Positions 32,015 to 43,659 of a stretch of 64,000 nucleotides of DNA are shown piece after piece. Position 1 is the first letter of the stretch. Every line of letters begins with the position of its first letter. The stretch spans positions 68,556,745 to 68,620,744 of the forward strand of contig OX328130.1 in the NCBI GenBank assembly GCA_946811695.1. Direction: 5' to 3'. The position numbers and the translations under genes are program-made. This stretch comes from Gonocerus acuteangulatus (lineage: Eukaryota; Arthropoda; Insecta; Hemiptera; Coreidae). The notes under the pieces were generated by a model. The model saw only the letters and a program-made list of their open reading frames with translations. It was not told the origin of the DNA and did no database searches.

Positions 32015-32125
32015 AACAAGCCTAGGAGATTTCTCTTATCAAGACCTACCATTATTCCAAGTTTGGTCAAAATCGATCAAACGGTGTGGATTTGTATAAG
32101 GTACAATCAGACAGACAGAAAGCCA
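32015..32125 (-). mobile_element. Helitron-like fragment
   Basis: Inverse of the 22.1-kb element: aagtttggtcaaaatcgatc, ggtgtggatttgtataagg and cagacagacag. Confidence 0.45.
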
Positions 32126-32140
32126 TTTATATATATATAT

Positions 32141-32441
32141 GGGGGCGAGGTTAGCTCAGTGGTAGAGCACTCGGCTAATAAACTGGAGGACCCAGGTCCA
32201 AATCCCGAGCGCACAATAAAGATTTTATGTTCTAGTGTCGACGTTTGGGGGTCCCAGATCGTCCCTAGGCTCACTCAGCCTTTAATTAAGTAATTAATGG
32301 GTACCTGCATAGGGAAAAATCAGGCGGCCGAAGCATAGTGCTGACTACAATATCTCCCTAGTGTGCCGTATGGTCATGAATCAGATAACTCTATAGTATC
32401 TGCCCCTCTCGGCCCTTGCGGCCTGTTACGGGACTGATTTT
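32141..32441 (+). mobile_element. SINE family A copy
   Basis: gggggcgaggttagctcagt head, degraded B box caggtccaaatcccg, end ggcctgttacgggactgatt. It has lost the segment with the tttggtgctaatgactc module (cctgcataggg instead). Flanked by TA-rich sequence. Confidence 0.9.
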
Positions 32442-32449
32442 ATATAGAT

Positions 32450-32550
32450 ATATGTAGGTTATTTTAAGCAAATTATTCAGGATACGGCGCAAGCTATCGT
32501 CCTTCTGCGGAATGCGCTTAGTATTTCAGCTCCTGCGTGCCGAACGTTTT
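32450..32550. repeat. Dispersed repeat F
   Basis: taggttattttaagcaaatt, attcagg and cttagtatttcagctcctgc recur at about 21985-22075 and 52016-52090. Unclassified. Confidence 0.55.
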
Positions 32551-33210
32551 AAATGTTACAAGTGAAAAAAAAATGAAAACCAGATAAAATTGTTATGTCT
32601 CGAATTCATTTATACAATGCCAAGAACATTTGTAGAACAAACAATAAAAAAAAAAAGTTTGGACGTTATGAGAAATATTTTGGAGATAAAGATGTTTATT
32701 TTATATAAAAATAATACCACTAAAGTTTGTTTTTTCATATTTCGTATATGAATTCTCAGCAGAATTCCGGGAAGGTGCTTTAATCCGTTTCTAAAAAAAA
32801 AAAGTAGAAATCTAGAGAGATTGTACTAAAAGAGCACTAAAGGGCGTGTTAGCTTTTCATTAGACCCAATCCCAGGTTGTGCTTATTGTCTATAAGGTAT
32901 AAAAGGCAGAAATTCCCCCTTTGGTATTTCTGAGTGTGTGTGAATGCTCCTTCTGTCTGCGTTCCTTCTTCCATTCACCAAAAGGGGGGGGGGGGAGAAA
33001 TGTTATAATATAATCCTTTCGGCTGAATGAGTACCGAAACACCGAGGTCCTATCTTCATTTTCCCAGCCTCGGATGGGCCATTGAAAACTTTATGAGGCT
33101 ACCGGAGATAAATAATCTCACCCTGTTATGTCTAAATATTTACACAGATTTCCCTTCATTATTCATCTTTAACCTTTTCATTTACTAATAAAATATTAAA
33201 TAATTATTAA
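32551..33210. other. Unassigned stretch
   Basis: AT-rich, with an 11-G homopolymer near 32985. No gene recognised. Confidence 0.4.
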
Positions 33211-33214
33211 AAAG

Positions 33215-33386
33215 GTCTGAATCGCAGGAGCTGCTGGGTTTTTACATTTTAGCGCGGTTCCTCCCTCCCCCATAGGGAGGAACCCCGCTTATAAGGTTGA
33301 TACAATGAAACAATCCGGAAGTTCCGACAAGAAAATTTCGCGTTTCAGAACCCCTAGAGACCGAAAATAACGGTGGTTCAAATTTG

Positions 33387-33483
<97 letters not shown>

Positions 33484-34600
33484 TTGTCTGTTCGCTCATT
33501 TCTGGCTTCCCTGATGGTCCGATTTTGATGAAATTTGGTACAAAAATCAGTCGTCCAATTTGAAGGATCAAGTTCGTTAACCAGCAAAATCCGCCCACTG
33601 GGAGATGGCGTTTGGGGCGAAATTCGCGCAGAAAAAATCGTAACGCTTACGTTTTTGAGTTCATAAGCTTGTAAGTACTCTTTTTATAGGCTTCTTGGGC
33701 TAGGAAAATGAATGAAACCATTTTCAAGGCGATAGCTTAAACCGTATTCGAGAAAATTGGAAAAATAGTTTTTGAATACCGTTTTTGGTTTGGGTACTTA
33801 GAATCACGGGATTCAGTTGAAACATTATCTGCATGTTCTACTTTCATTAAAACTAATATGTTGAAAGTTATGTTACGTTTGGAGTTAAGGAAGGGTTAGA
33901 ATAAAATATTTTATGAACAGACATGAAACGTTTTGGTAACTTTGTATACTTTCCTTAATATCTCGAAAAAGGTTGAAAATCTTGGTAAACAAAAGATTAC
34001 CATTAGAATGCTTACTAAATGCTCTACAAAAAAGGTTCTAATGAAAGTTTTGATTAGGCGATGTCAATCGGAGAAATAAGTGCTTAAAACATTAAAATAA
34101 TTGATTTCGCTTATTCGAACTGTTCTTTTTGTCTTTGATTTTGGTACTTAGAATCATGGGCTTCAGTTGAAACATTTTCTGCATGTTTGAATTTTATCAA
34201 AACTAATCAACTAGGAGGCTTAGGGTGGAGTGCATTCCCAGTACAGGTATCGCCCAGTGGACCCTCGTCATCTGTAAGTTCCTTTCTAGGGTCATAAAGA
34301 TAAGCCTCCAAACAACTGTAGGAATGTAGGATTTCTAATTTTTGCCAGTATCAGAACAGCCGCTGTTTACATACCACAGTGGTACTGACGTACCGGATTA
34401 TACTAGTTGCACTCCACACGGTGGTAGTACTTGGTGTATGCCACAGCGGATTGCTCATTATAATCTTATTTTATACGTATTAAATAGATACCTAAAAAAA
34501 GTTTATTTGTGTATAAGTGTTGCGTTATTGGGATTAGAATAAAATGTTTTATTAACAGACATGAAATACTTCGGAATCTTTGTATATTGTCCTTAATTTT
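33215..34600. mobile_element. Family E, long form, rearranged copy
   Basis: Left end gcaggagctgctggg and cattttagcgcggttcctcc, a gggaggaaccccgcttataa palindromic block, then an inserted (TA)n plus a family H-like piece (33390-33650). E interior follows (ggtttgggtacttagaatca; tgcttactaaatgctctac). Part of the interior appears twice (about 33790-33960 and 34140-34600). No protein recognised. Confidence 0.65.
33390..33490. repeat. (TA)n microsatellite
   Basis: TA tract with interruptions, directly before tttgtctgttcgctcattt. Same position relative to the flanking phrase as the TA tract in family H. Confidence 0.9.
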
Positions 34601-34779
34601 TTTTTTCTTTTATGGTGTATCGAAATCTGAGTCATTAGCACCATTTTTTTCTTATGAGCTTATATAATACTTAGATTTAGCTAGCAACAATATTTTACAC
34701 CGCAATTAAAGTGATTTGCTCTTCTTATAAACATAATATTTATATTATAATATAAACATAACACATTAATTTGTCTGAC

Positions 34780-35400
34780 AAAAAAAAAGTCCGACCCGCA
34801 GGAACTGCTTCATCTTAGCGCGGTTCCGTTCTTATCTCAAGTGCGATTAGTGAAGGAATATAGCAGGTATCGGTAGGTATTAGCACCATTTCCCCCCCCC
34901 CCTTAATATCTTCAAAACAGTTAAGAAATCGTGGGAAGTACGATGTAACCATTCAAAAGCTTACTAAATTCTCTATAAAAAAGATTCTGAAGCAAATTTC
35001 GATGGGGCAATGTCAGTCGGAGAAGTAAGTACTTAAAACTACGAAAGTGTTAGTTTTGTTATTTTAAACGGGTTTTTGTCACTGTTTACCTCACTTTTAT
35101 TTTTAAGTTTATTTAACGGTGGAATGAGTATTTCATTAAAGCTGAGAAAATAAGAATCATGTTGGTAATAGAGTTTTCCTAGAGTGAGCGTCGCGATGAC
35201 GGGAGAGTCCCATCCGCTTAGAAAACTGTCAGTTTCCATATGTGGCGCTTTAAGCTTCCTTCTCTTTGAGATTTTATTTTATATTTTTAACGAAAGATCA
35301 AAACCTACCAATACCAGCTACTATTCCTTTCCTAATCGCACTTCGGATAAGAACGGAACCGCGCTAAGATGATGCAGTTCCTGCGAGTCGGACTTTTTTT
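34780..35400. mobile_element. Family E, short MITE form
   Basis: Left end aagtccgacccgcaggaact / gcttcatcttagcgcggttc and right end gaaccgcgctaagatgatgc / agttcctgcgagtcggactt are inverted repeats extending at least 100 bp each. The inner part of the right TIR (cctaccaataccagctacta / ttcctttcctaatcgcactt) is the single-copy counterpart of the 56-bp array at 39680-41135. About 620 bp, no ORF. Confidence 0.88.
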
Positions 35401-35841
35401 AATGAATATCATATGTCTCAATCATTAATTTTTATTCAATTTTTTCCGGAGTAAGTAGCAACTTTTGTAGTGCACTACATCACGATAACGATACATCAAT
35501 GAGAATTTGGAAAACACAAAGTTTGAAATATCTCTCAAATGAAAAACTTTTCCAACAATTTTATTCAGTTAATTTATATTGCTTCTGGACTGGACAATGG
35601 ATTTCCACAGATTAGCCAAAAAAAAAATTGAATAATCCATTATTTTTTTACACAAAGTATTTGAAAGTAACAAAACTCCATTTTACCGAAACTGTGGCAC
35701 ACAAGCGTAAGGTCTTCAAGGAGAGAAGAAGTTGTTCTGTGCAGGTTAAGGATCGGCCACTGCCTACTCAGCCACGAATACATTTCCTCAACCTATATCC
35801 ACCTTCATGAAGCTGTGATGTATGGCAGCTTCTGACGGTAG

Positions 35842-35846
<5 letters not shown>
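35401..35846. other. Unassigned stretch
   Basis: No feature recognised. Confidence 0.4.
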
Positions 35847-35917
<71 letters not shown>

Positions 35918-35918
35918 G
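35847..35918. repeat. (TA)n microsatellite
   Basis: TA tract with one AAAT interruption. Confidence 0.95.
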
Positions 35919-35974
35919 ATATTAACTTCATGCAGGAACTACTCTACCATAAGAAAATCCCTGGGAAACAGATT

Positions 35975-36785
35975 TTCAATTGAAGAAATTTTGCACTATA
36001 ACGTATTTTGATGCACTATACACGAATCCGTTAAAAAAAAAAAAAAAAAAAAAAAAATCGCTCTCAACTAGGAAAGAAGTTATTAAGCAATAAAGTTCTA
36101 TGTTATGAAGGATAAAAAAGTTGGCGTAAACAGCGTATTAATAATCATGTATATTAAGAAGAATGTCTAGGACGACTTTTGGGCAGACTTGCTATGCGTT
36201 TCCGCTCGCTCGCTCGCTCAAGAAGATATCAAAACTCTAGTCAATCGAAATCGCAGTTATGGATAGAATTCCGATGTTATGGAGATTATAAATGGTTTAT
36301 CAACATTTGAAACAAATGAGAGTTCTTTGTTTCCCAATGTTACATGTCTGCGCATGCGCGTTTTTACAACATGGGCTTATATAGAAAATAATTTCGGAGG
36401 GGCTCGGAAAATTTGGGGGGGGGGGGGGGCTGAGACCATTTCCGGTGTATGGAATATTAACAATTTAGATCTTGGAAGAGTTTTAGCCAACTAAAACGCT
36501 ATTACACCCAAAATAGAATATTTTTTATGAACTAAATGATGTTATTTAATTTATTTTTAAGGGTTTTATGAAATTTTTACCGATCAACTCAAAATTTCGG
36601 GGGGGGGGCCCTTACATACGCCCATGGTTTACAAATACGCTGTTTACGCCAACTTTAATCTCAATAACAGTGAACTTTAGTGCTTCATAACTTCATTCCT
36701 AGTTTAGAGCGAGTTTTTGTTTTAACGGATTCGTGTTTTGTGCATCAAAATACGATATAGTGCAAAATTTCGAAATAATCGGTGC
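35975..36785. mobile_element. M1-related element, copy 3 (diverged)
   Basis: Left part gcactataacgtattttgat, aactaggaaagaagttatta, gcgtttccgctcgctcgctc; right part inverse (aacagtgaactttagtgctt, catcaaaatacgatatagtg). Inverted arms are present but the ggtaaaaatg termini and TSD are lost. G-runs near 36415 and 36600 are unusual. Confidence 0.7.
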
Positions 36786-37289
36786 CTAGGACCCTCGTCT
36801 TCACATATACCCAACTTTGTTGTTGAGCTATAAATGAAGTGAATAAAAATCCTATCGAGAAAGCTGATCAATAGTTGGGAAAAACTGGGAAAGCGTGGTG
36901 GAAATCCGGAAAGGATTATCCTCCATTTTCGAGCCATTAACAGTTTGTAACATCCACGGGCGAATTACTTACAGCTTTACCTGAATGAAATCTCTTTCAC
37001 AAGTTTTTTCCTCGGAGTAATATAACTCTGACCAGCTATTCCTGCGAATTTTCTGGAAATATCAGTTTATCGTAAAAAGGGAGTTAAGTTTACCAAAATT
37101 AGATTTTCGTTAAGTTTATTTTTTTTTTTAAATTCTGAAGAAGAATACATTTTTTTTTTTTTTCACAGAATCATTGGAATTTAGTATAAAACTTGTTGGC
37201 TCTTTCAAGACTCACCAAATTCTCTAGAAACCCTAGCAGTAGAGTCTCCAAACAGGGGCGATTTTTATGATCGATTATTGTAGAGAGTT
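36786..37289. other. Unassigned stretch
   Basis: No gene recognised. The minus-strand frame 36722-36937 overlaps the MITE arm and is not credible. Confidence 0.4.
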
Positions 37290-37333
37290 GAATTCGATGT
37301 CAATTTTGTATTTTTTAGCGCGATTCTTCCCTT

Positions 37334-38024
37334 CAGTGTTGTGCAAATTTGAATTAAACTGTAATTCAAATGATATTTGAATTATGAATTACATTTTTTA
37401 ATTTTAATTGAAAAGTCTGGAAATATCAATTAAAGTAATTGAAAAAATAATTCAATTTGGATTAACTGTGTTTCAATTAAATAGAATTCAAGTATTTGAA
37501 TTACGTAATTATTTGAAATAACTGTTGAGTAAATTTAAATTGCAATGTAATTCAAATGGTATTTGAATTATAAATTACATTTTTTTTACAGGTACTAAGG
37601 ACCCTAGCAGTCGAATCACTAAAAAATAATCAATATCAATGACAGTAATCGAAAAAACTCAAGTATTTGAATTGTAATTGAATTACAATTACAATTGTAA
37701 TTGAATTACAATTACAATTGTAATTGAATTAAAATTGTAACTCAATTACAATTCTTGATAAAATTAATATTTTAATTACTGACTCTCATAATTAGTGATA
37801 AGTACACTTATAATTGAATTACAATTGTAATTAAATAATAATTTTTGGTAATTGATATGTGAATTATATAATTAGTGCTTTAATTACATTACAGGATTAC
37901 AATGTAATTATAATTCACTTTTTAATTGAATTATTCCTCTTAATGTAATTCTAATTCATTAACTACAAATACAATATAATCATAATTCGTAATTCTTAAT
38001 TCAATTATAATATGCCCTAAACTG
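37334..38024. mobile_element. hAT-like MITE, 8-bp TSD, ATTAC-rich
   Basis: Starts cagtgttgtgcaaatttgaa and ends tatgccctaaactg (inverse cagtttagggcata), an imperfect hAT-type TIR. TSD cttccctt (37326-37333) against cttccctc (38025-38032), 7 of 8. The interior is almost entirely aattgaattacaatt-type self-complementary words and can fold on itself in many registers. No ORF. Confidence 0.8.
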
Positions 38025-38728
38025 CTTCCCTCCCTCCATTGGGAGGAAACCCGCTTATGAGGTTGACCTTATGACGCAATCCGTAAGTGCCGACACGAAA
38101 ATTTCATGTTTCAGATCCCACAGATCAAGAATATAACGGTGATTCAAATTTGTATATTGAAACATTGAAACACCTATTTTTTCAAACTAATTTTATGTTT
38201 GGGTATTCGGAAACGATGAATCCAGTTGAAACTAATTCCAGGCGTTTGATATTCATATAATCTAAGATAGGTCAATTTTGGTTCTGTTTGGAGTTAAGGA
38301 AGCACTAGAAATAAAATAAGTCATTAACAGGAATGAAAAGTTTTCGAATTTTCGTATACTTTCTATCTCGAAAACGGTTAGGAAATCGTGGTTAGTGGAA
38401 GCTAACCATTCGAAAACTTACTAAATTCTCTACAAAAAAGGCTCTAATCGATAGTAAAGTTTGATGTAAGTTTTGATGGGGTGTTGACTCTTGGAGAAAT
38501 AAGGACTTGTAATTGTTAGTTTTACTCTTTTGAACGGGTTTTTGCTACTGTTTACCTAAAGTTTTAACTGGTTGTTGCTTATTTTAATTGAATTTAACAG
38601 TAAAACGAGTATTTTACTAAAACAAGGTAGGAAAATGTGAAACATTGTTAAAGTGTTTCCAAGAGGGAACGTTGAGAAGATGTGAGAAGTTGCTATGATA
38701 CTGTCAGTTTCCTGTTGTGGCGCCTTAA

Positions 38729-39626
38729 CCCTTTCGTTGCTCTGAACGAGTTAACTCGTGTACGAAAAGCAGTGCCCCAGAAGCTCCACACGAGTTAACT
38801 CGTGTTCCACTGGCGGTGCCCCACACGCTCCACACGAGTTAACTCGTGGCCGGTTTTAGCCTCGTCTGTCGCTTCTCCGGCCTAGTTCTATTAACTCGCA
38901 TAAAATCACTGGGACCTAGCGATATTAAGGATGGTACGTAGGTTCATTAAATCTACGGAATATTATAATTTTTAATTAAATAATGTGTTTATAAAATAAC
39001 CATATTATATAAGATATTATAATATCTTATCTTTGAGACATCTAAGGAAGCCATAATGAAATGATGCATTCAACATAATTTTCTGAGCATTTCTAGTATC
39101 TGTAATGACTAATAATTTTTCTCTAAAGTAACAGAGACTTTATATCTCAATTATCGTATAATTGCTAGTGATTTTATTATTTACGAATAGAGCTTCATCC
39201 GGTTCTTCACAAACTTTTCGATTTCATCAAGTCTTCTTCGTATAATAATTGAAATTTTTCATTGTGCAACTCTATTAGTATGTATAAAAAAATGTAAAGT
39301 CCTACAATCGACATTGTTATGTGTAGTTGTTGAAGCTGGCACACCTTGCCACCTATTTGCAGTGTCGTACTCAGGTTTGTCTCTCCAGCCATATTGTTGC
39401 TGATTATATTTTTCAGTCACACTTTGTATCTTGTATAGTACGGTTGGTATAGATAGCCTCCTTCGATATGAGTGACGTTGCACCTCGTTTTCTGAGAGAG
39501 AGAAAGAGTCGAAAGGTAGTGAGGTAGAGATGACGAGAGATTGGCGAGCGTACGGGGGGAGTTCGACGAAAAAGCATCGAACGTACCGGGCGCTGCGAGT
39601 AGTTTCATTCGTCAGCAAAGAAAGGG
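38729..39626. mobile_element. piggyBac-like MITE with TTAA TSD
   Basis: TTAA at 38725-38728 and 39627-39630; termini ccctttcgttgct and the inverse of agcaaagaaaggg (12 of 13 match). Three copies of the 14-bp palindrome acgagttaactcgt lie subterminally at 38746, 38790 and 38834, spaced exactly 44 bp. The interior has a minus-strand frame (39618-39259) without recognisable transposase motifs. 898 bp. Confidence 0.88.
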
Positions 39627-39679
39627 TTAAGGGTTAAATCTATTTTCTTTTCGAGGTTTTATTTTATATTTTTCACCAA

Positions 39680-41135
39680 AGATCAAAACCCACCAATAAC
39701 TGCTGCTGTTCCTTTACTAATAGCACTAGAGATATGAACGGAACCCCACCAATAACTGCTGCTGTTCCTTTACTAATAGCACTAGAGATATGAACGGAAC
39801 CCCACCAATGACTGCTGCTATTCCTTTACTAATAGCACTAGAGATATGAACGGAACCCCACCAATGACTGCTGCTATTCCTTTACTAATAGCACTAGAGA
39901 TATGAACGGAACCCCACCAATGACTGCTGCTATCCCTTTACTAATAGCACTAGAGATATGAACGGAACCCCACCAATGACTGCTGCTATTCCTTTACTAA
40001 TAGCGCTAGAGATATGAACGGAACCCCACCAATGACTGCTGCTATTCCTTTACTAATAGCACTAGAGATATGAACGGAACCCCACCAATGACTGCTGCTA
40101 TTCCTTTACTAATAGCACTAGAGATATGAACGGAACCCCACCAATGACTGCTGCTATTCCTTTACTAATAGCACTAGAGATATGAACGGAACCCCACCAA
40201 TGACTGCTGCTATTCCTTTACTAATAGCACTAGAGATATGAACGGAACCCCACCAATGACTGTTGCTATTCCTTTACTAATAGCACTAGAGATATGAACG
40301 GAACCCCACCAATGACTGCTGCTATTCCTTTACTAATAGCACTAGAGATATGAACGGAACCCCACCAATGACTGCTGCTATCCCTTTACTAATAGCACTA
40401 GAGATATGAACGGAACCCCACCAATGACTGCTGCTATCCCTTTACTAATAGCACTAGAGATATGAACGGAACCCCACCAATGACTACTGCTATCCCTTTA
40501 CTAATAGCACTAGAGATATGAACGGAACCCCACCAATGACTGCTGCTATTCCTTTACTAATAGCACTAGAGATATGAACGGAACCCCACCAATGACTGCT
40601 GCTATTCCTTTACTAATAGCACTAGAGATATGAACGGAACCCCACCAATGACTGCTGCTATTCCTTTACTAATAGCACTAGAGATATGAACGGAACCCCA
40701 CCAATGACTGCTGCTATTCCTTTACTAATAGCACTAGAGATATGAACCCCACCAATGACTGCTGCTATTCCTTTACTAATAGCACTAGAGATAAGAACGG
40801 AACCCCACCAATGACTGCTGCTATTCCTTTACTAATAGCACTAGAGATATGAACCCCACCAATGACTGCTGCTATTCCTTTACTAATAGCACTAGAGATA
40901 TGAACGGAACCCCACCAATGACTGCTGCTATTCCTTTACTAATAGCGCTAGAGATATGAACGGAACCCCACCAATGACTGCTGCTATTCCTTTACTAATA
41001 GCACTAGAGATATGAACGGAACCCCACCAATGACTGCTGCTATTCCTTTACTTTTAGCGCTAGAGATATGAACGGAACCCCACCAATGACTGCTGCTATT
41101 CCTTTACTAATAGCACTAGAGATAAGAACGGACCC
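39680..41135. repeat. 56-bp satellite inside a MITE arm
   Basis: 26 monomers of the type gaacggaaccccaccaatga / ctgctgctattcctttacta / atagcactagagatat. The gaacgg landmark runs from 39736 to 41126: 1390 bp = 25 x 56 - 10, the 10 bp being two identical 5-bp deletions (about 40746 and 40852). Monomers are nearly identical. The array continues directly into the outer end of the family E TIR. Confidence 0.97.
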
Positions 41136-41172
41136 GTGCTAAGGTGAAGCAGTTCCTACGAGTCGGACTTTT

Positions 41173-42080
41173 TATTTGGTATTTTGTTTTTCTCTTGTGG
41201 TTAAAAAATGCTTTAAAACATGCTATTAACGAAATCAAACACCGAGCCTGCAGTAATGTTTTCCTGTTTAATTGTTTGAACATCGAAGCAGCCCCGGAGA
41301 GCTGTGTGGTATTGGAACGAAACAGCCAGCGAAGTGGACCAGTTCCCAGCTTCCCATAAATCTACTCCGAGCTGAGCATAATTTATAATTTGGGGGAATT
41401 TATTTGCAGCGAGCGGCGCACCCACTCTATTCGGTTAGCCGCAGATGCCGAGGCATTTAAACAATGCGGTCAGCAACATTTCTTATGGTCATATCGCGAT
41501 ATAAGGAATAAATACACATAAAATTAAGCAATGGTCGGTTTTAATTATTCTATAATTGTAATATCTAGTACATTTTATTATTTAGAATTGCAGCTTTAGC
41601 GATAAGACATACTTCATGCCATTAAATGCTGTTCTGTTTCAGACAGCATTTAAAAATTATAGATATTATTAGTTTTGAAAGTCAGTAAAAAACATGTACC
41701 TTATGCCAGTTCATGTAAAATAAAATTCAAAATATGCACATATATATTAAACTACCTATTCAAAATGAAATAAATAATAAAAAAAAATTAGTAAACAAAT
41801 ACCTAAAACACTATAAAATATTGAAAAGAAAAGTATAAATAATAAGTAGGAACTCTGTTATTATAAATGGAATGAACAATGTTAGAAAATATATAGAACA
41901 AAATAACTAAAACATATTGAAAAATAAAAATTAGGAACTAATTATAGAAGGGGAAAAAAGAGGTTAAAATTTTCTAGAGATGAAAATTATTTTTTTTGCA
42001 ACAAGATCCATTTTTAAAAAGTCAAACGTGAAATGACGCCAGCCTGCCCTCAAAGTATTTTTGAAGCGACTGAATGATGT
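41173..42080. other. Unassigned stretch
   Basis: No recognisable gene; AT-rich after 41480. Confidence 0.4.
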
Positions 42081-42084
42081 TTCA

Positions 42085-42237
42085 ACATCTACTGTTGAAA
42101 CACATACTGACAGACTGCAAAAGACGAGACAATTTACTCATGCCACACGACTTACACACATTAATCGCAGAAGGTAGCCCTCACATCAACAGTATACTAC
42201 AGTTTTTAAAGAACACTAATTTATACAAAAAAATCTA
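42085..42237 (+). pseudogene. I-like ORF2 C-terminus fragment
   Basis: Frame LLLKHILTDCKRRDNLLMPH then DLHTLIAEGSPHINSILQFL and KNTNLYKKI, stop at 42235-42237. It aligns with the fragment at 62425-62720 (VKHILIDCRLRNN..., SPHINTILQHLK). It retains the His/Cys half of the C-terminal Cys/His motif only. It is the coding end of the element whose 3' UTR continues to 43525, with a SINE inserted in it. Confidence 0.82.
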
Positions 42238-42540
42238 GCCAATCTCCCTTCTTTTCTTTCTGCTTTCGATTTTAATAGTTTACTTTAATAACCTATAGAT
42301 CTGATTTAATTAAGCTAATGTACCTTATTTTAGTTATTTTGTGTTTTATATTTTTAATGGTAACTGCAAATGAATTGTGGTTTTTATTTGTATTTATTAT
42401 CTTTTTTCATATGAATCTCGTAGTATATGCATGTATGTGTGTTATGCTATATTTTGTGTATATATGTATATATATATATTATATATATATATATGTGTAT
42501 AATGTTTGTATATATATTTGTATATATCTTATTTAAGTAT

Positions 42541-42887
42541 GGGGGCGAGGTTAGCTCAGTGGTAGAGCACTCGACTAATGAACTGGAGGACCAGGTTCAA
42601 AACCCGAGCGCGCACTAAAGATTTTTTCTTCTAGTGCTGCCGTTCGAGGGTTGGATTTGGGGTCCCAGATCGTCCCTAGGCTTACCCAGCCTTTAATTAA
42701 TTAATTATTAATGGGTACCTTGGGTGCTAATGACTCGAAGCAGCCAAGGGGAAAATCAGGCGGCCGGAGCATAGTATTTACCACACTATCTCCCTAGTGT
42801 GCCGTCTGGTCAAGAATCAGATACCTCTACAGTATCTGCCCCTCTGGGCCCTTGTGGCCTGTTACGGGACTGATTTTTTTTTTTTTT
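42541..42887 (+). mobile_element. SINE family A, full-length, 10-bp TSD
   Basis: Head gggggcgaggttagctcagt, B box caggttcaaaacccg, body ggtaccttgggtgctaatga, end ggcctgttacgggactgatt plus a T-run. TSD atttaagtat at 42531-42540 and 42888-42897. The most complete family A copy on the plus strand. Confidence 0.95.
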
Positions 42888-42954
42888 ATTTAAGTATAAA
42901 TGTAAATTGTATCAACGTCAACAAAGTGTAAAAAAAATTGTATATATTTTATAA

Positions 42955-43525
42955 TCTGTATTAGGGCTCATAGCCATAGTTGCGGAGCCCTTATAATGAA
43001 ATAAATAAAATTATATATATTTTATAAACTGTATCAGGGCTCATAGCCATAGTTGCGGAGCCCTTATAATGAAATAAATAAAATTGTATATATTTTATAA
43101 TCTGTATTAGGGCTCATAGCCATAGTTGCGGAGCCCTTATAATGAAATAAATAAAATTGTATACATTTTATAATCTGTATTAGGGCTCATAGCCATAGTT
43201 GCGGAGCCCTTATCATGAAATAAATAAAATTGTGTATATTTTATAATCTGTATTAGGGCTCATAGCCATAGTTGCGGAGCCCTTATAATGAAACAAATAA
43301 AATTGTATATATTTTATAATCTGTATTAGGGCTCATAGCCATAGTTGCGGAGCTCTTATAATGAAATAAATAAAATTGTGTATATTTTATAATCTGTATT
43401 AGGGCTCATAGCCATAGTTGCGGAGCCCTTATAATGAAATAAATAAAATTGTATATATTTTATAATCTGTATTAGGGCTCATAGCCATAGTTGCGGAGCC
43501 CTTATAATGAAATAAATAAAAAAAA
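42955..43525 (+). repeat. 73-bp tandem repeat of a 3' terminus
   Basis: gggctcatagccatagttgc recurs at 42964, 43037, 43110 and so on to 43475 (eight units, exactly 73 bp). Each unit has the stem gggctc/gagccc around a 15-nt loop, then ttataatgaaataaataaa. One unit has gagctc, still pairing with a G-U. Hairpin locus b. Confidence 0.95.
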
Positions 43526-43659
43526 AAAAAATCTACTGAAGTGACTGGTGTGTATTTAAAGGCTGCATTCTCCATGGGATTCAACTCAACTGTTAAACAT
43601 CTACTTGCTACTTTTGCCGCTGTGGATGTCCCCAATATTAATAATAACTTTGTTTTAAG

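Larger units (their letters stand above)
37290..41172. mobile_element. Family E composite with nested insertions
   Basis: Left boundary region ttttttagcgcgattcttcc, right end gtgctaaggtgaagcagttc / ctacgagtcggacttttt. E-specific interior sequence continues on both sides of two inserts, a hAT-like MITE at 37334-38024 and a piggyBac-like MITE at 38729-39626, and the right TIR contains the 56-bp array. The uninterrupted short form at 34780-35400 shows ggcgctttaagcttcc where this copy has the piggyBac-like insert, which confirms nesting. Confidence 0.8.
42238..43525 (+). mobile_element. Retroelement 3' UTR with SINE and tandem tail
   Basis: Starts after the stop at 42237, is split by SINE A (42541-42887) and ends in eight tandem copies of its terminal 73 bp. 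Each unit carries an aataaa-type signal next to the hairpin. Confidence 0.7.

Noticed and set aside
39259..39618. 119-codon frame as a piggyBac transposase remnant
   Set aside because: I could not find the DDE-type or C-terminal Cys motifs of that family in any frame.
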